A stretch of 64,000 bases of DNA from Rhodocytophaga aerolata (GTDB lineage: Bacteria; Bacteroidota; Bacteroidia; Cytophagales; 172606-1): assembly GCF_030503435.1 (NCBI RefSeq), contig NZ_JAUKPO010000006.1, positions 124,001 through 188,000 of the forward strand, read 5' to 3'. The translations under genes were made by a program, and so were the position numbers. This document shows, in pieces, positions 33,414 through 42,862 of the stretch. The notes below the pieces were generated by a model. It did not search any database and was not told the DNA's origin. It was given only the letters and a program-made list of their open reading frames with translations. Every line of letters begins with the position of its first letter. The first letter of the stretch is position 1.

Positions 33414-35070
33414 AAAGGTATGTTGGCTGATTATTTTACTAAGCTTACTTTTCTCTCCGGTATGGGCACAAAAGTCTAAGTATTTTATTGAGTTTACTGA
33501 CAAAGCCAATTCACCCTTTTCTCTTTCCGATCCTAGTGCCTTTCTTTCTCAAAAATCTATAGACCGCCGGCTAAAACAAGCAATTGACATTACCCTACGC
33601 GACTTGCCTGTAAATCCGGGGTATGTACAGACCGTGCAGCAACTAGGCGCTACCGTATGGTATACCTCCAGATGGATGAATGCTGCCCTCATAGAGGCTG
33701 ATTCAGCCCAGTTGGCACAGATTAACACATTGAATTTTGTAAAAAAACAAGACGCAGCCAACTGGCCACCAGTAAGTGGAGCCCGGCTCAGTCAGCAACG
33801 GCATAATTCCATACCCAAACCTTCTTCCGCCCGAATAAATACTACAAAAGAAAATCAAGCCAGTCCGCTGGATTACGGTTTTTCAGCCACCCAGGTAACT
33901 ATGATAGGAGCTGATAAAATGCATGAGCAAGGGTTTACCGGGCAAGGGATGCGGATAGCTATATTTGATTCCGGCTTTAAAAATGCTAATAGCCTTCCGG
34001 CTTTTACGCATCTGTTTATAAACAACCGCGTGCTGGCTACCTACGATTTTGTAAGCAAGGAAGAAAGTGTGTTTGAAGACGATGAACATGGCTTACGGGT
34101 GTTTTCAGCGATGGGGGCGTATGTACCTGGCGAAATCATTGGTACTGCTTACGAGGCCGACTACCTGCTTTTCCGTACCGAAGATGCTTCATCTGAGTTC
34201 CGGATCGAAGAAATTAACTGGCTGATGGCGGCAGAATATGCAGATAGTGCCGGTGTAGATGTGATTAACTCGTCGTTAGGGTATAACTATTTTTCTAACC
34301 CACGTATGAATTACAGCCAGGCAGACATGGATGGAAATACAGCGCTAATTACCCGTGCTGCCGATATAGCTGCTGCTACGGGTATGTTGGTGGTTGTGAG
34401 TGCAGGCAACGAAGGGAATGACCCCTGGCAAACTATTGCTGCGCCAGCCGATGCCGATTCTGTGCTCTCAGTAGGCGCCGTAGACCGGGACGGCCTATAT
34501 GCATCTTTCAGTTCACGCGGACCATCAGCCGATGGGCGTGTTAAACCTGACCTGGCTGCTCAGGGACGAGGCACCGCCTTAAGTGCTGCTTCCGGGAGCA
34601 CGGTATCTTCGAATGGTACTTCCTACTCCTCTCCGGTACTGGCCGGGATGGTAGCTGGCTTTTGGCAGGCGTATCCGCAGCTAACGAATATGGAAGTAAT
34701 CAGCTACTTAAAAAAATCGGCAAGCCAGGCTACCAAACCTGATTCTCTGTTAGGATATGGCATACCTGATTTTTCCAAAGCAGCTGCCTTGGCAGAGAAT
34801 GACATAAAGCATGCCCAGGAGATTTGCCGTATTTGGCCTAACCCTGCTTCTGATAACAGCCTCACCTTGTGGATTAATCCCCGGTTTAAAAATGAGGCGG
34901 TTAGTATTCAATTTTTCGATGCAAGTGGTAAACTGATAGACAAACAAACCATAGCCAAGGCATCTGTAGAAAATACGCTTCGACTGAATAAGCTATATAC
35001 GCGGGGTACCTATGTTGCCAGGGTAACTTCTCCAGGTATTAAATGGACTGGTAAAGTTGTGAAATTGTAG
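33400..35070 (+). CDS. S8 subtilisin-like serine peptidase with T9SS sorting domain
   Basis: A 556-residue secreted protease. A signal peptide (LIILLSLLFSPVWAQ) is followed by a propeptide. The catalytic triad is visible: Asp in AIFDSGFKN near residue 191, His in DDEHGLRVFSAMGA near 227, and Ser in GTSYSSPVLAGMVAGF near 408. The oxyanion asparagine lies in VVSAGNEGND. A T9SS sorting domain ends the protein (IWPNPASDNSL ... YVARVTSPGIKWTGKVVKL), so it is exported through T9SS. The start overlaps the lipoprotein gene. Substrates are unknown, and protein turnover outside the cell is likely. Confidence 0.93.
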   Translation: MEKSKKVCWLIILLSLLFSPVWAQKSKYFIEFTDKANSPFSLSDPSAFLSQKSIDRRLKQAIDITLRDLPVNPGYVQTVQQLGATVWYTSRWMNAALIEADSAQLAQINTLNFVKKQDAANWPPVSGARLSQQRHNSIPKPSSARINTTKENQASPLDYGFSATQVTMIGADKMHEQGFTGQGMRIAIFDSGFKNANSLPAFTHLFINNRVLATYDFVSKEESVFEDDEHGLRVFSAMGAYVPGEIIGTAYEADYLLFRTEDASSEFRIEEINWLMAAEYADSAGVDVINSSLGYNYFSNPRMNYSQADMDGNTALITRAADIAAATGMLVVVSAGNEGNDPWQTIAAPADADSVLSVGAVDRDGLYASFSSRGPSADGRVKPDLAAQGRGTALSAASGSTVSSNGTSYSSPVLAGMVAGFWQAYPQLTNMEVISYLKKSASQATKPDSLLGYGIPDFSKAAALAENDIKHAQEICRIWPNPASDNSLTLWINPRFKNEAVSIQFFDASGKLIDKQTIAKASVENTLRLNKLYTRGTYVARVTSPGIKWTGKVVKL

Positions 35071-35090
35071 CTTGCACCAACCAGTTTCCA

Positions 35091-35732
35091 TTATTTCTTC
35101 CAGCTTGCCGGATCTTTGCGCCACTCTTCCAGCGAAGCAATATCTGCTGACGTAATGTAGCCTTGGTTGACAGCTTCATCCAGCAAACTGCTGTAATTAC
35201 TCAGGCAAGACAGTTTTACATGGGCGGCTTCAAAATTATGCTTGGCCGTATCAAACCCATACGTGAAAATTGCCACCATTCCTAATACCTCAAAGCCTGC
35301 CTCCCGAAGAGCTTCCGCTACTTTTAGAGAGCTGCCGCCAGTAGAAATAAGATCTTCTACAATCACTACTTTTTGCCCAACAGTTACTTTTCCTTCTATC
35401 ATATTGGTCATGCCATGCTCTTTGGGCTTAGACCGTACATAGACAAATGGCAGATTTAGGCTGTCTGCTACCAGGGCTCCCTGAGGAATACCGGCTGTGG
35501 CTACCCCTGCTATAGCTTCTGCTTGTGGGTATACTTCCTGAATTAGGTGTACTAACGATTGTTTAATGAATGTACGGGCCTCCGGATACGATAACGTTAC
35601 CCGGTTATCGCAATAAATAGGCGATTTCCAACCGGAACTCCAGGTGAATGGAGAATCGGGTCTCAACTGAACGGCCCCGGCTTGTAGCAAAATAGCTGCT
35701 ATCTGTCTGGCGGTATTGGTGGTGGTATGCAT
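35091..35732 (-). CDS. pyrE: Orotate phosphoribosyltransferase
   Basis: A 213-residue enzyme of pyrimidine synthesis joining orotate and PRPP to make OMP. The PRPP-binding motif VVIVEDLISTGGSS is near residue 120, with the flexible catalytic loop (RSKPKEHGMTNMIEG) near 100. The N-terminal SPFTWSSGWKSPIYCDNR is typical of the orotate-binding side. The length is normal. It is divergent from the Nudix gene at 35898 and converges on the S8 peptidase gene. A Nudix next to pyrE is common in Bacteroidota, though the link is unclear. Confidence 0.95.
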   Translation of the reverse strand: MHTTTNTARQIAAILLQAGAVQLRPDSPFTWSSGWKSPIYCDNRVTLSYPEARTFIKQSLVHLIQEVYPQAEAIAGVATAGIPQGALVADSLNLPFVYVRSKPKEHGMTNMIEGKVTVGQKVVIVEDLISTGGSSLKVAEALREAGFEVLGMVAIFTYGFDTAKHNFEAAHVKLSCLSNYSSLLDEAVNQGYITSADIASLEEWRKDPASWKK

Positions 35733-35897
35733 GCAGCGAAATTAATTAATTATCGTATAAATCAGAAAACTTATCCGGAGGCAGAAGTGCAGGAAATTTA
35801 CTTTGCACCGGCTAAGCATTTGTAATAGAACAAATAATTGCATTTTTTTGCAAAGACTGATAAACCAAACTTCATATTTCAGGTAAAGCCCATCTAC

Positions 35898-36611
35898 ATG
35901 AATCTTTTTATAAATGATAAGCCTGTAAAGTTCATTCAAACAGATAAGTACCTGGATTTAGCGAACCAGTATTCGTCTGTAGTAGATGGCAAACTGACCG
36001 CTGTAAAAGCACCCCTGTTAAAAGGACATGTATTGGTGGTAGAACCTACGGTTGTGCTGCTGTACAAAATTTTTACATTAATGCGTGTAAAAAAGCTCAA
36101 AAAGCTCCAGTCCATAACGTTTGCAACGGCCAATAAAAAGGAATTAGTAAGGGCAGTAAAAAAACATTTTAAAATAATAAAGGCGGCGGGCGGCATTGTT
36201 AGTAAAGACGACCGCATATTGTTAATGTACCGGCTAAAAAAATGGGATCTGCCTAAAGGCAAGCTAGATAAAGATGAAAAATCTAAAATTGGAGCCGTAC
36301 GCGAGGTAGAAGAAGAGTGCAATGTAAAAGTGAAGCTGGAGCATAAAGTATGTTCTACCTGGCATACATATATGCAGAATGGCAACCGTATTATGAAAAA
36401 AACGAAATGGTATGCCATGACTTGTCTGGATGATTCAGCCATGAAACCACAGCTAGAAGAAGATATAGAGCAATTAATTTGGGTAGATCCGGAGCAGGCT
36501 AAAATATTATTAGCTAACTCCTACCATTCTATTAACTATGTAGTTGATAAATATTTTCAACAGCAAAAGGCTTTGCAGGAAGGAAACAATAATCAGGTAG
36601 GATGGCTTTAA
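35898..36611 (+). CDS. Nudix hydrolase
   Basis: I chose the ATG at 35898; the upstream extension begins at a non-ATG codon without conserved features. The 237-residue protein has about 95 residues N-terminal to the Nudix domain and of unknown fold (MNLFINDKPVKFIQTDKY). The Nudix domain starts near residue 95 (AAGGIVSKDDRILLMYRL). The box is nearly complete: GKLDKDEKSKIGAVREVEEE has the REVxEE metal-binding core, with Asn replacing the final Gly. The substrate is unknown. It is divergent from pyrE, and a DUF3822 gene converges on it. Confidence 0.85.
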   Translation: MNLFINDKPVKFIQTDKYLDLANQYSSVVDGKLTAVKAPLLKGHVLVVEPTVVLLYKIFTLMRVKKLKKLQSITFATANKKELVRAVKKHFKIIKAAGGIVSKDDRILLMYRLKKWDLPKGKLDKDEKSKIGAVREVEEECNVKVKLEHKVCSTWHTYMQNGNRIMKKTKWYAMTCLDDSAMKPQLEEDIEQLIWVDPEQAKILLANSYHSINYVVDKYFQQQKALQEGNNNQVGWL

Positions 36612-36652
36612 CTGCGGAACTTCAACAGTTCTTATTTTTATCAGCTAAGCAG

Positions 36653-37546
36653 CTATTTACATAAGTGAATATTATATATGCTGAAATAGCGGTGGTCCAG
36701 CACTTCATCAAACTTATAGCCGAACTCTAAATGTTTGGGCTTGGCTCCGAAGTTTACATTCCGGATGTATTTGTACAAGGTGTTGAATATGGCTGAATCA
36801 TGGCTGATACCCCCATACAGAATTACCTTACAGGTTTCCGGATTTAATTTCAGTTCCTGCATCACCAGCATTGTATAATAAACAAAATCCTGTACACTGG
36901 TATAATAATAGGTGTTACAAAACTCCAGTTGCTGCCCGTCTACCAAGGCAATGGTCAAATACGATTCTTCTATCAGGATGGATAACGCCTGGGAGGGTTT
37001 TGCTAAAGATGCATTATTATACTTTAAGCCCTCAATAAAGGCACTTGTATGATGAACCAGCTGAATATGCTTATTTAGATAAACTGCTTTAAACCATTCT
37101 ATTGATTTCCGCTGGGCAGCAAACACATTCACCATACCTGAGCTGGTATGTTTGTAATACTGCACATCCATAGGCTCCGAAGTGGTATCAGCGGCAAGCT
37201 GTAGGTAATCAGCAGCTTGTTCTGGCTTAAATACGGCTTCCGGAATAAGCGTAAAATGCTGATTCTGGAAAGATAAAAAAATGTTTTGCCAGAAGCCTGC
37301 CTGCAACACCATATGGTCGTCGAAAATCAGGTTGAGCTGGTCGAGCAATTGTTCGGTAAAAAGGATAGAGGAAAAGCTATAATCTTCCAGCCAGAGGCAT
37401 TTGTTAACACGGGTGTCTAGTATGCAAAATCGGAAACTTTTGTTTCCGATTTGCATAGAAAGAGTATACTCAGGTATAGAATCGACGTTGAATTCGTCGT
37501 CCTTTACACTTTGAATCTGTTTAAATTTTACGCCTGTTGTGCTCAA
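36653..37546 (-). CDS. DUF3822 actin-like-fold protein
   Basis: A 297-residue cytosolic protein matching DUF3822, a Bacteroidota family with a PilM/actin-like fold. Visible features are the early TLSMQIGNKSFRFCILDT strand pair near residue 28, a central ALSILIEESYLTIALVDG near 188, and VILYGGISHDSAIFNTLY near 240 resembling the phosphate-2/adenosine motifs of actin ATPases. Function is unknown. It follows a membrane-anchored gene at 37561 with 14 bp between, so they are co-transcribed. Related genomes place it near pyrE and Nudix genes, as here. Confidence 0.8.
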   Translation of the reverse strand: MSTTGVKFKQIQSVKDDEFNVDSIPEYTLSMQIGNKSFRFCILDTRVNKCLWLEDYSFSSILFTEQLLDQLNLIFDDHMVLQAGFWQNIFLSFQNQHFTLIPEAVFKPEQAADYLQLAADTTSEPMDVQYYKHTSSGMVNVFAAQRKSIEWFKAVYLNKHIQLVHHTSAFIEGLKYNNASLAKPSQALSILIEESYLTIALVDGQQLEFCNTYYYTSVQDFVYYTMLVMQELKLNPETCKVILYGGISHDSAIFNTLYKYIRNVNFGAKPKHLEFGYKFDEVLDHRYFSIYNIHLCK

Positions 37547-37560
37547 ATTAGCTAAAATAA

Positions 37561-38145
37561 TTATTCCCAGTTACCAGCTGTACTTGCTTCTTCTCTAGAA
37601 CCTACTTTTAACGCATTTTCATTATTATTTCTTCTTCGTTGGGGGTTAACTGGCGCTGGGTCTCTGAACTCAAACACATCTACCTCCAGGTTATTCCGTT
37701 TTACCCGGCCACCATATATCTCAAATTTTTTACCACCACTACCCGGGATTACAGAAATAGAATTAGGGTCGAAATCCGGGTAACGGCTGGCAGGGAATAA
37801 CGAGTCTTTTACAGGTACAGTACCTAAGGTATCAAACTTTACTTTTGTATATTCTATGCCACGTGAATCTACGCTGTCGATGGTTTCTGTGCGCTGTATG
37901 TTTAGAAAGCGGTCATTTTTAATAAAATTGGTTAGTTCATCCCAGCTACCGGCATATTTACCATGTACCGAATAGAAGCCAAGCTGTAAATTTCTCAGCA
38001 TTTTTAGTTTGTCAATCACGCGGGCTTCTATTGATGCAATTCTTCTTTGTTCCATGATAGGTCCCCGGATGCCATCATATATTTTGTAGGCTAAAAAAAG
38101 AATGGGGATTAAAAGTACATAAGTAAAAATCTTTGTCTTGGTCAT
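37561..38145 (-). CDS. Membrane-anchored hypothetical protein
   Basis: I chose the ATG at 38145 (MTKTKIFTYVLLIPILFLAY), which opens directly on the membrane anchor; the frame upstream lacks features. The 194-residue protein has one N-terminal helix, then a helical neck (RRIASIEARVIDKLKMLRNL) and an extracytoplasmic domain with the segment GFYSVHGKYAGSWDELTNFI. That layout resembles pilin-like or pseudopilin-like proteins. The C-terminus is rich in Asn, Arg and Glu. It lies 14 bp before the DUF3822 gene, whose PilM-like fold would suit such a partner. Function unknown. Confidence 0.72.
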   Translation of the reverse strand: MTKTKIFTYVLLIPILFLAYKIYDGIRGPIMEQRRIASIEARVIDKLKMLRNLQLGFYSVHGKYAGSWDELTNFIKNDRFLNIQRTETIDSVDSRGIEYTKVKFDTLGTVPVKDSLFPASRYPDFDPNSISVIPGSGGKKFEIYGGRVKRNNLEVDVFEFRDPAPVNPQRRRNNNENALKVGSREEASTAGNWE

Positions 38146-38301
38146 CGTAGTGTAGGTTTTGCAAGTATAAAATTTAGTATGCAATATAAAGAATTTTCTG
38201 TTTTTACGGAAAAAGCAATACTATAAATAGAAAAATTTCAATAAATCAGAAATAGCCAAGCTTTTCGGTCCGGCAATAAGTCTTAATATGCCGGGTAAGA
38301 A

Positions 38302-38793
38302 TTATGCATTTTTTGTGAGAAAGTTACCCTTTAACTGGTAAATATCAGCCAGCGTGCTACAGTAGCTAAACAAATTATGCACTTCCGCAGGCAGATAATT
38401 TCGAATTTCCTGTATAGTCATAAACTTTACTTCTCTGATAATCTGCTGTTTCAGTTCTGGGTCGGTTCCGGTAGCTATATGCCCGCCGGTGCGCCTTACC
38501 AGAAAAAACAATTCTACCGCCTGCAACGCCTGGCTGCTGTACTCATTCACACATAAAAAATCTAGTACATCAATTTCCAGCCCGGTTTCTTCCCTGAATT
38601 CTCTTTGCAGGCTTTCCGCTGCCGATTCGCCAAACTGAATGCCTCCACCTGGAGGGCACCAAAACAGATTTGATTTATTTAATCCACGGTGATTTACCAG
38701 AAGTATGCTGTCCTTTTCAATCAGGATGCCGCACACCCGTACCCGCACTCTGTTGCCAAATGCCTGTACTACTTCCGGATGAATATCTTGCAT
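38302..38793 (-). CDS. Nudix hydrolase (MutT-like)
   Basis: I chose the ATG at 38793 (MQDIHPEVVQAFGNR); the frame upstream has no support. The 163-residue protein has a complete Nudix box, GGGIQFGESAAESLQREFREETGL near residue 50, and a preceding RVRVRVCGILIEKDSILLV strand. Members hydrolyse oxidised or sugar-linked nucleotides. The sequence lacks an obvious subfamily-specific motif, so the substrate is open. It is divergent from the helicase gene at 39004. Confidence 0.85.
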   Translation of the reverse strand: MQDIHPEVVQAFGNRVRVRVCGILIEKDSILLVNHRGLNKSNLFWCPPGGGIQFGESAAESLQREFREETGLEIDVLDFLCVNEYSSQALQAVELFFLVRRTGGHIATGTDPELKQQIIREVKFMTIQEIRNYLPAEVHNLFSYCSTLADIYQLKGNFLTKNA

Positions 38794-39003
38794 AGTATTT
38801 ATTTTTGAACAAATAAAGTAAGTATATACACCGGCCAAATTAGTAAATTACTTATCCATTATAAGAGCGGCATCCATATATTTTACCGGTGCAGCACTAC
38901 AATCAGAAGGTAATTATGAGTAAATTTGCTTTGCGCAAGCCTACATCCTAGCTGCACACACGTACGCTATACACTTCAGATTGTTGCCAGTATCAGACGC
39001 ATT

Positions 39004-40422
39004 ATGAAAGTATCTCCGGCCCAGCTATTGGCCAAAAAGTTTCCCTTTACTCCTACACAAGGCCAGGCCGATCTGTTCAGGTTGCTGGAATATTTCATAC
39101 TGGAAAAAGAAAAATACCGGCAGGTATTTCTGCTGAAAGGCTTTGCCGGTACTGGAAAAACAACCGTTGTAAGCACCCTGATAGAGGTAGTTCGCAAGTT
39201 CGGCTACAAATATGTGATGCTGGCACCCACCGGCCGGGCCGCTAAAGTAATGACCAATTACTCTAAGCAAAAAGCCTCTACTATCCATAAAAAAGTCTAC
39301 TGGCAAAAGGCAGATCCGTATACTGGCAATCTGGTATTTGAACGGCAGAAAAATTACCACACTAATACCATTTTTGTGGTGGATGAAGCCTCCATGATTT
39401 CTGATGAAACAGATTTTATTGGCGGGAATGGTCTGTTAGCCGACCTGATAGACTATGTGTTTGAAGATGAAAGCAACAAATTAATGCTGATTGGCGATGC
39501 GGCTCAGCTACCACCAGTAGGCCGTATTCTGAGCCCAGCACTGGATAGTGAGTATTTAAAGCTCAATTTCGATGTAAGTGTATTAGAGAAAGAGCTGGAA
39601 GAGGTAATGCGGCAAGACGAGCAATCGGGTATTCTGATCAACGCCACTGCCTTGCGGAATGTATTGCTGCAAAACTCTACGGATGTTAAACTGCATACCA
39701 AATATTTTCCTGACATTTACCGGATGACCAGTGAAAAACTGGAAGATGGCCTCCGGTATGCCTACAACAAATATGGTACGGAAAACACCATTATCATTTG
39801 CCGGTCAAACAAAGCTGCTACCCAGTACAACCAGTACATCCGCCGGACTATCCATTTTACGGAGAATGAGATTGATGTAGGAGATATATTAATGGTGGTG
39901 CGTAACAATTACACTACCTTAGATGAAGGAGCCCCGGCAGGCTTTCTGGCCAATGGTGATTTTGTGGAAATTATGCGGGTGCGGAGTACAGAAAATATGT
40001 ATGGCTTCCGGTTTGCTAATCTGCAACTCCGGCTGATCGATTATCCGGAACAACCAGAATTTGAAGCAAAAATCTTATTAGATACCTTACATTCTTACGC
40101 ACCGGCTTTAAACCAGGAAGATAATAAAAAGCTTTACGACAATGTAGTGACGGATTATGCCTATATCCGTTCTAAAAAAGAGCGGAACGAAGTGATAAAA
40201 AAAGATCCCTATCTGAATGCGCTGCAAGTAAAGTTCGCTTATGCGCTTACCTGCCATAAATCGCAGGGTGGGCAGTGGAATGCCGTGTTCGTAGATCAGG
40301 GATTTCTGACGCAGGAAGGAGTGAATGCCGACTTTTTGCGCTGGCTCTATACAGCCATGACGAGAGCAACCAATGAATTATTTTTGATGAATTTTGACCC
40401 GCAATTCTTTATTATTTCGTAA
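39004..40422 (+). CDS. RecD/Dda-like superfamily I helicase
   Basis: I chose the ATG at 39004; the frame upstream is open but featureless. The 472-residue ATPase has the P-loop LKGFAGTGKTTVVSTL near residue 45, motif Ia LAPTGRAAKVM, motif II VVDEASMISD near 125, motif III LIGDAAQLPPVG near 163, and a C-terminal UvrD-like motif VI region (YALTCHKSQGGQWNAVFVD ... LYTAMTRAT). It is a compact RecD/Dda-type helicase without RecB or RecC partners. It probably acts in DNA repair or replication restart. Domain order and spacing are normal. Confidence 0.9.
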   Translation: MKVSPAQLLAKKFPFTPTQGQADLFRLLEYFILEKEKYRQVFLLKGFAGTGKTTVVSTLIEVVRKFGYKYVMLAPTGRAAKVMTNYSKQKASTIHKKVYWQKADPYTGNLVFERQKNYHTNTIFVVDEASMISDETDFIGGNGLLADLIDYVFEDESNKLMLIGDAAQLPPVGRILSPALDSEYLKLNFDVSVLEKELEEVMRQDEQSGILINATALRNVLLQNSTDVKLHTKYFPDIYRMTSEKLEDGLRYAYNKYGTENTIIICRSNKAATQYNQYIRRTIHFTENEIDVGDILMVVRNNYTTLDEGAPAGFLANGDFVEIMRVRSTENMYGFRFANLQLRLIDYPEQPEFEAKILLDTLHSYAPALNQEDNKKLYDNVVTDYAYIRSKKERNEVIKKDPYLNALQVKFAYALTCHKSQGGQWNAVFVDQGFLTQEGVNADFLRWLYTAMTRATNELFLMNFDPQFFIIS

Positions 40423-40513
40423 ATAACCTTACGAAAGGAAATATTTCAAAATTTCTTACGTTCTGGTGGCAAGGTTCTTGCAAAATCTGTTTTCAGCAAC
40501 GTATACCTATTTA

Positions 40514-40521
40514 TATATTTG
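40514..40521 (+). promoter_or_regulatory. Candidate -7 promoter element of the DUF1573 gene
   Basis: TATATTTG matches the Bacteroidota TAnnTTTG -7 consensus and lies 25 bp before the ATG at 40546, a plausible promoter position. The -33 element is not clear. Confidence 0.4.
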
Positions 40522-40545
40522 TATTAATTATTAAAACTAACAATT

Positions 40546-40977
40546 ATGAAAAAATTTGCACTCTTTGTATGTAGTTTGTTTTTTGCCTTTGCCGCCTTGG
40601 CTCAGAATCAACCTGCTACACAAGCCAAAGCCTCCGCAGCTAAAATTGCCTTTGAAGAAAAAACACATGACTTCGGCGATATTAAGCAAGGCGACAAAGT
40701 AGATTACACCTTTAAATTTAAAAATACTGGTACAGAGCCTGTAGTAATCTCCAATGTACAGACTACCTGCGGATGTACAGCTACTAACTGGACTAAAGAA
40801 CCCATTGCTCCAGGCAAAACCGGCGAAGTTTCGGCTACATTCAATAGTGCCGGTAAAATGGGTCAGCAAAACAAAGTAATTTCTGTGTATTACAATGGCG
40901 GTATGGAAACAGTGTCTATTGTGACAAATGTGCTTCCTGCTAAATCTGATGCATCAGCCAAGCAGAGCCAGAAATAA
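40546..40977 (+). CDS. DUF1573 secreted protein
   Basis: A 143-residue exported protein with a signal peptide (ALFVCSLFFAFAALAQ). The DUF1573 domain is an Ig-like/MSP-type beta-sandwich: FEEKTHDFGDIKQGDKVDY near residue 43 and NVQTTCGCTATNWTKEPIAP near 76, with the conserved CGC pair. The C-terminus is rich in Lys, Ser and Gln. Family members are abundant periplasmic proteins of unknown function in Bacteroidota. It is a one-gene unit with a -7-like element upstream and a terminator downstream. Confidence 0.88.
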   Translation: MKKFALFVCSLFFAFAALAQNQPATQAKASAAKIAFEEKTHDFGDIKQGDKVDYTFKFKNTGTEPVVISNVQTTCGCTATNWTKEPIAPGKTGEVSATFNSAGKMGQQNKVISVYYNGGMETVSIVTNVLPAKSDASAKQSQK

Positions 40978-40998
40978 CATTAACTTATGCAAGTATCT

Positions 40999-41025
40999 AA
41001 AAGCCCTTCCAACGAAGGGCTTTTT
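40999..41025 (+). terminator. Rho-independent terminator of the DUF1573 gene
   Basis: A perfect 11-bp stem (AAAAGCCCTTC with GAAGGGCTTTT) and a CAAC tetraloop lie 22 bp after the stop, with a T run. Confidence 0.9.
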
Positions 41026-41142
41026 GCTTATAGGCAGATTCACCAGAGGCAGGTATTACGTATGGTATATTTACCAGGCAACGTTGCTAAGAACAAGTAA
41101 CTTTTGTATATTCTTCCGTAGAATAGCCTATTCCAGATTAGT

Positions 41143-41802
41143 ATGAGAGATATGTTAAGTGTAGAATTGAAATATAAGCTGTTACAGGTTATTCAGCAGT
41201 ATTATCCTGTAGGCCTTCCATATTTAAATGCAAAATACCCCGGATATCAGGAGTTACGCAGTATTCTGGAAAGTAAAATAAATACCTTGATTAAAGAAGA
41301 AAAACTTGAACCCTGGGCAAGTCTGGTTGAACGCCTACAGATAGTTTTTCCTCAGAAGCCAGTGTACGATCATGCATATATTCAGTATCCAAGTGTATGG
41401 CTTTGTGTAGAGCTGGGCTCTCAGGAGGATTCTTTCCTGAAAAGGACTACCAATCTGCATGTATATATATCTTTGTTAGCACCCTATTATACCATTTCTC
41501 TGGAAGAATACATTGTACCAGTAACGTATAATGAAAATTTAGCTCCCTCTCTTGTATCCTATTATAAAACGTATCAAACTGCCTCCATTATTGAAAAACA
41601 ACAGTATTTTGATAAAGTCCTGGAGGCCATCAAGGTATATTATGCGGCTTATACCTACCTGGATTTTCATGCCATACATTTCCTGAAAATAACTGGGGCT
41701 ATTCCGCATGGGGAAGATGAAGAAACGATGCATGTAACCTATCCTGCCTGCGATTTCCTGTTTGGTTCCGGCTCAAAATCAGGCACCCTACATTGGGTTT
41801 AA
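41143..41802 (+). CDS. Hypothetical cytosolic protein, 219 residues
   Basis: I do not recognise a family. The 219-residue protein has no signal peptide or membrane helix. It is helix-rich with many Tyr residues (VIQQYYPVGLPYLNAKYPGY near residue 17, AIKVYYAAYTYLDFHAIHFL near 165). Codon use is slightly AT-richer than neighbours. It lies between a terminator and the AraC gene, transcribed the same way, and so has its own promoter. No functional inference is possible. Confidence 0.6.
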   Translation: MRDMLSVELKYKLLQVIQQYYPVGLPYLNAKYPGYQELRSILESKINTLIKEEKLEPWASLVERLQIVFPQKPVYDHAYIQYPSVWLCVELGSQEDSFLKRTTNLHVYISLLAPYYTISLEEYIVPVTYNENLAPSLVSYYKTYQTASIIEKQQYFDKVLEAIKVYYAAYTYLDFHAIHFLKITGAIPHGEDEETMHVTYPACDFLFGSGSKSGTLHWV

Positions 41803-41913
41803 CAACCAGGTGAGCCAAAGAGGGAACAGGTTTACCTTTACTAACGCTAAATTTGGTTGAAGGCAATAAATTGTTAATATTCGCAGCAAGCATTCATTTA
41901 TTTGCCTTTTGCG

Positions 41914-42783
41914 GTGGCCAAGAAAGTTCCTGTACTCCAGATAAATAATTTCCAGCAAGTAGCAGCCATTCTTCCAAATGTATATGTGCAACGCATGGAG
42001 GAGCACCTGGCCCAGTATCAATTCATCAAAACCCCTCACCGCCACGATTTCTATTGTATCTTTTTATTCACACAAGGCACTGGCACGCATATTATTGATT
42101 TTAAAACATATGAAGTAACGCCGGGAAGTGTGTTTTTTATGTCACCGGCGCAAATGCATACCTTTCAGCTGTCGGCAGATACAGATGGATATGTGGTTTT
42201 TTTTACTCCCGAATTGTACCTACTGGAAAATACCCGCCATACATTGGCGCATTTCCCCTTTTTTCATTATACAGCTTCTCCCTGCATGGTTCTGAATGGG
42301 AATATCCGGACAGCCGTTACAGAAATTGTTATCCGCATCTATCAGGAATACAGGGGGAATGAACCGCACAAACAAGCCATTATTAGCTCTTATCTGAATA
42401 TTCTGTTAATCAAATTAAGCAATCAATATAGCCAGGTCAATCATCCGTCGTTATCGTCTCATCTGCTTCACCAAATCCGGCAGTTAGAATCACTTATTGA
42501 AAAGCATTACCTGGCGCATAAACCAGCCGGCGAATATGCAGAGCTAATGAACATATCTCAGAAGCAATTAAACACCATCTGCCAGACAGCTTTATCTAAG
42601 CCGTTGAGTACCATTTTGCAGGAGCGAATTATTTTGGAAGCCAAACGGCTGCTGGTACATACCCACCTGACCATTGCACAGATTTCTGCACAACTCAATT
42701 TTACAGATAATTCCTACTTTACCCGTTTCTTTAAAAAAAATGCCGGGCTTACCCCTGAGCAATTCCGGCAGCAGTTCCAATAA
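41914..42783 (+). CDS. AraC-family transcriptional regulator
   Basis: I favour a GTG start at 41914 (reading MAKKVPVLQINNF) because these residues match the usual start of this AraC subgroup; a TTG at 41902 and an ATG at 41995 are alternatives. The 289-residue product has an N-terminal cupin-like sensing domain (KTPHRHDFYCIFLFTQGTG near residue 41) and a C-terminal pair of helix-turn-helix motifs (AGEYAELMNISQKQLNTICQ, and LTIAQISAQLNFTDNSYFTR followed by FRQQFQ). Such regulators respond to small ligands and often control a neighbouring exporter or catabolic gene; no clear target is beside it. Confidence 0.88.
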   Translation: MAKKVPVLQINNFQQVAAILPNVYVQRMEEHLAQYQFIKTPHRHDFYCIFLFTQGTGTHIIDFKTYEVTPGSVFFMSPAQMHTFQLSADTDGYVVFFTPELYLLENTRHTLAHFPFFHYTASPCMVLNGNIRTAVTEIVIRIYQEYRGNEPHKQAIISSYLNILLIKLSNQYSQVNHPSLSSHLLHQIRQLESLIEKHYLAHKPAGEYAELMNISQKQLNTICQTALSKPLSTILQERIILEAKRLLVHTHLTIAQISAQLNFTDNSYFTRFFKKNAGLTPEQFRQQFQ

Positions 42784-42862
42784 GTACCATCAATACCGCT
42801 TTTTGTTCTATCAATCCTGCTTTTTATACGTTATTTTTGTTATCGTATTAAAGTAATTTAAC

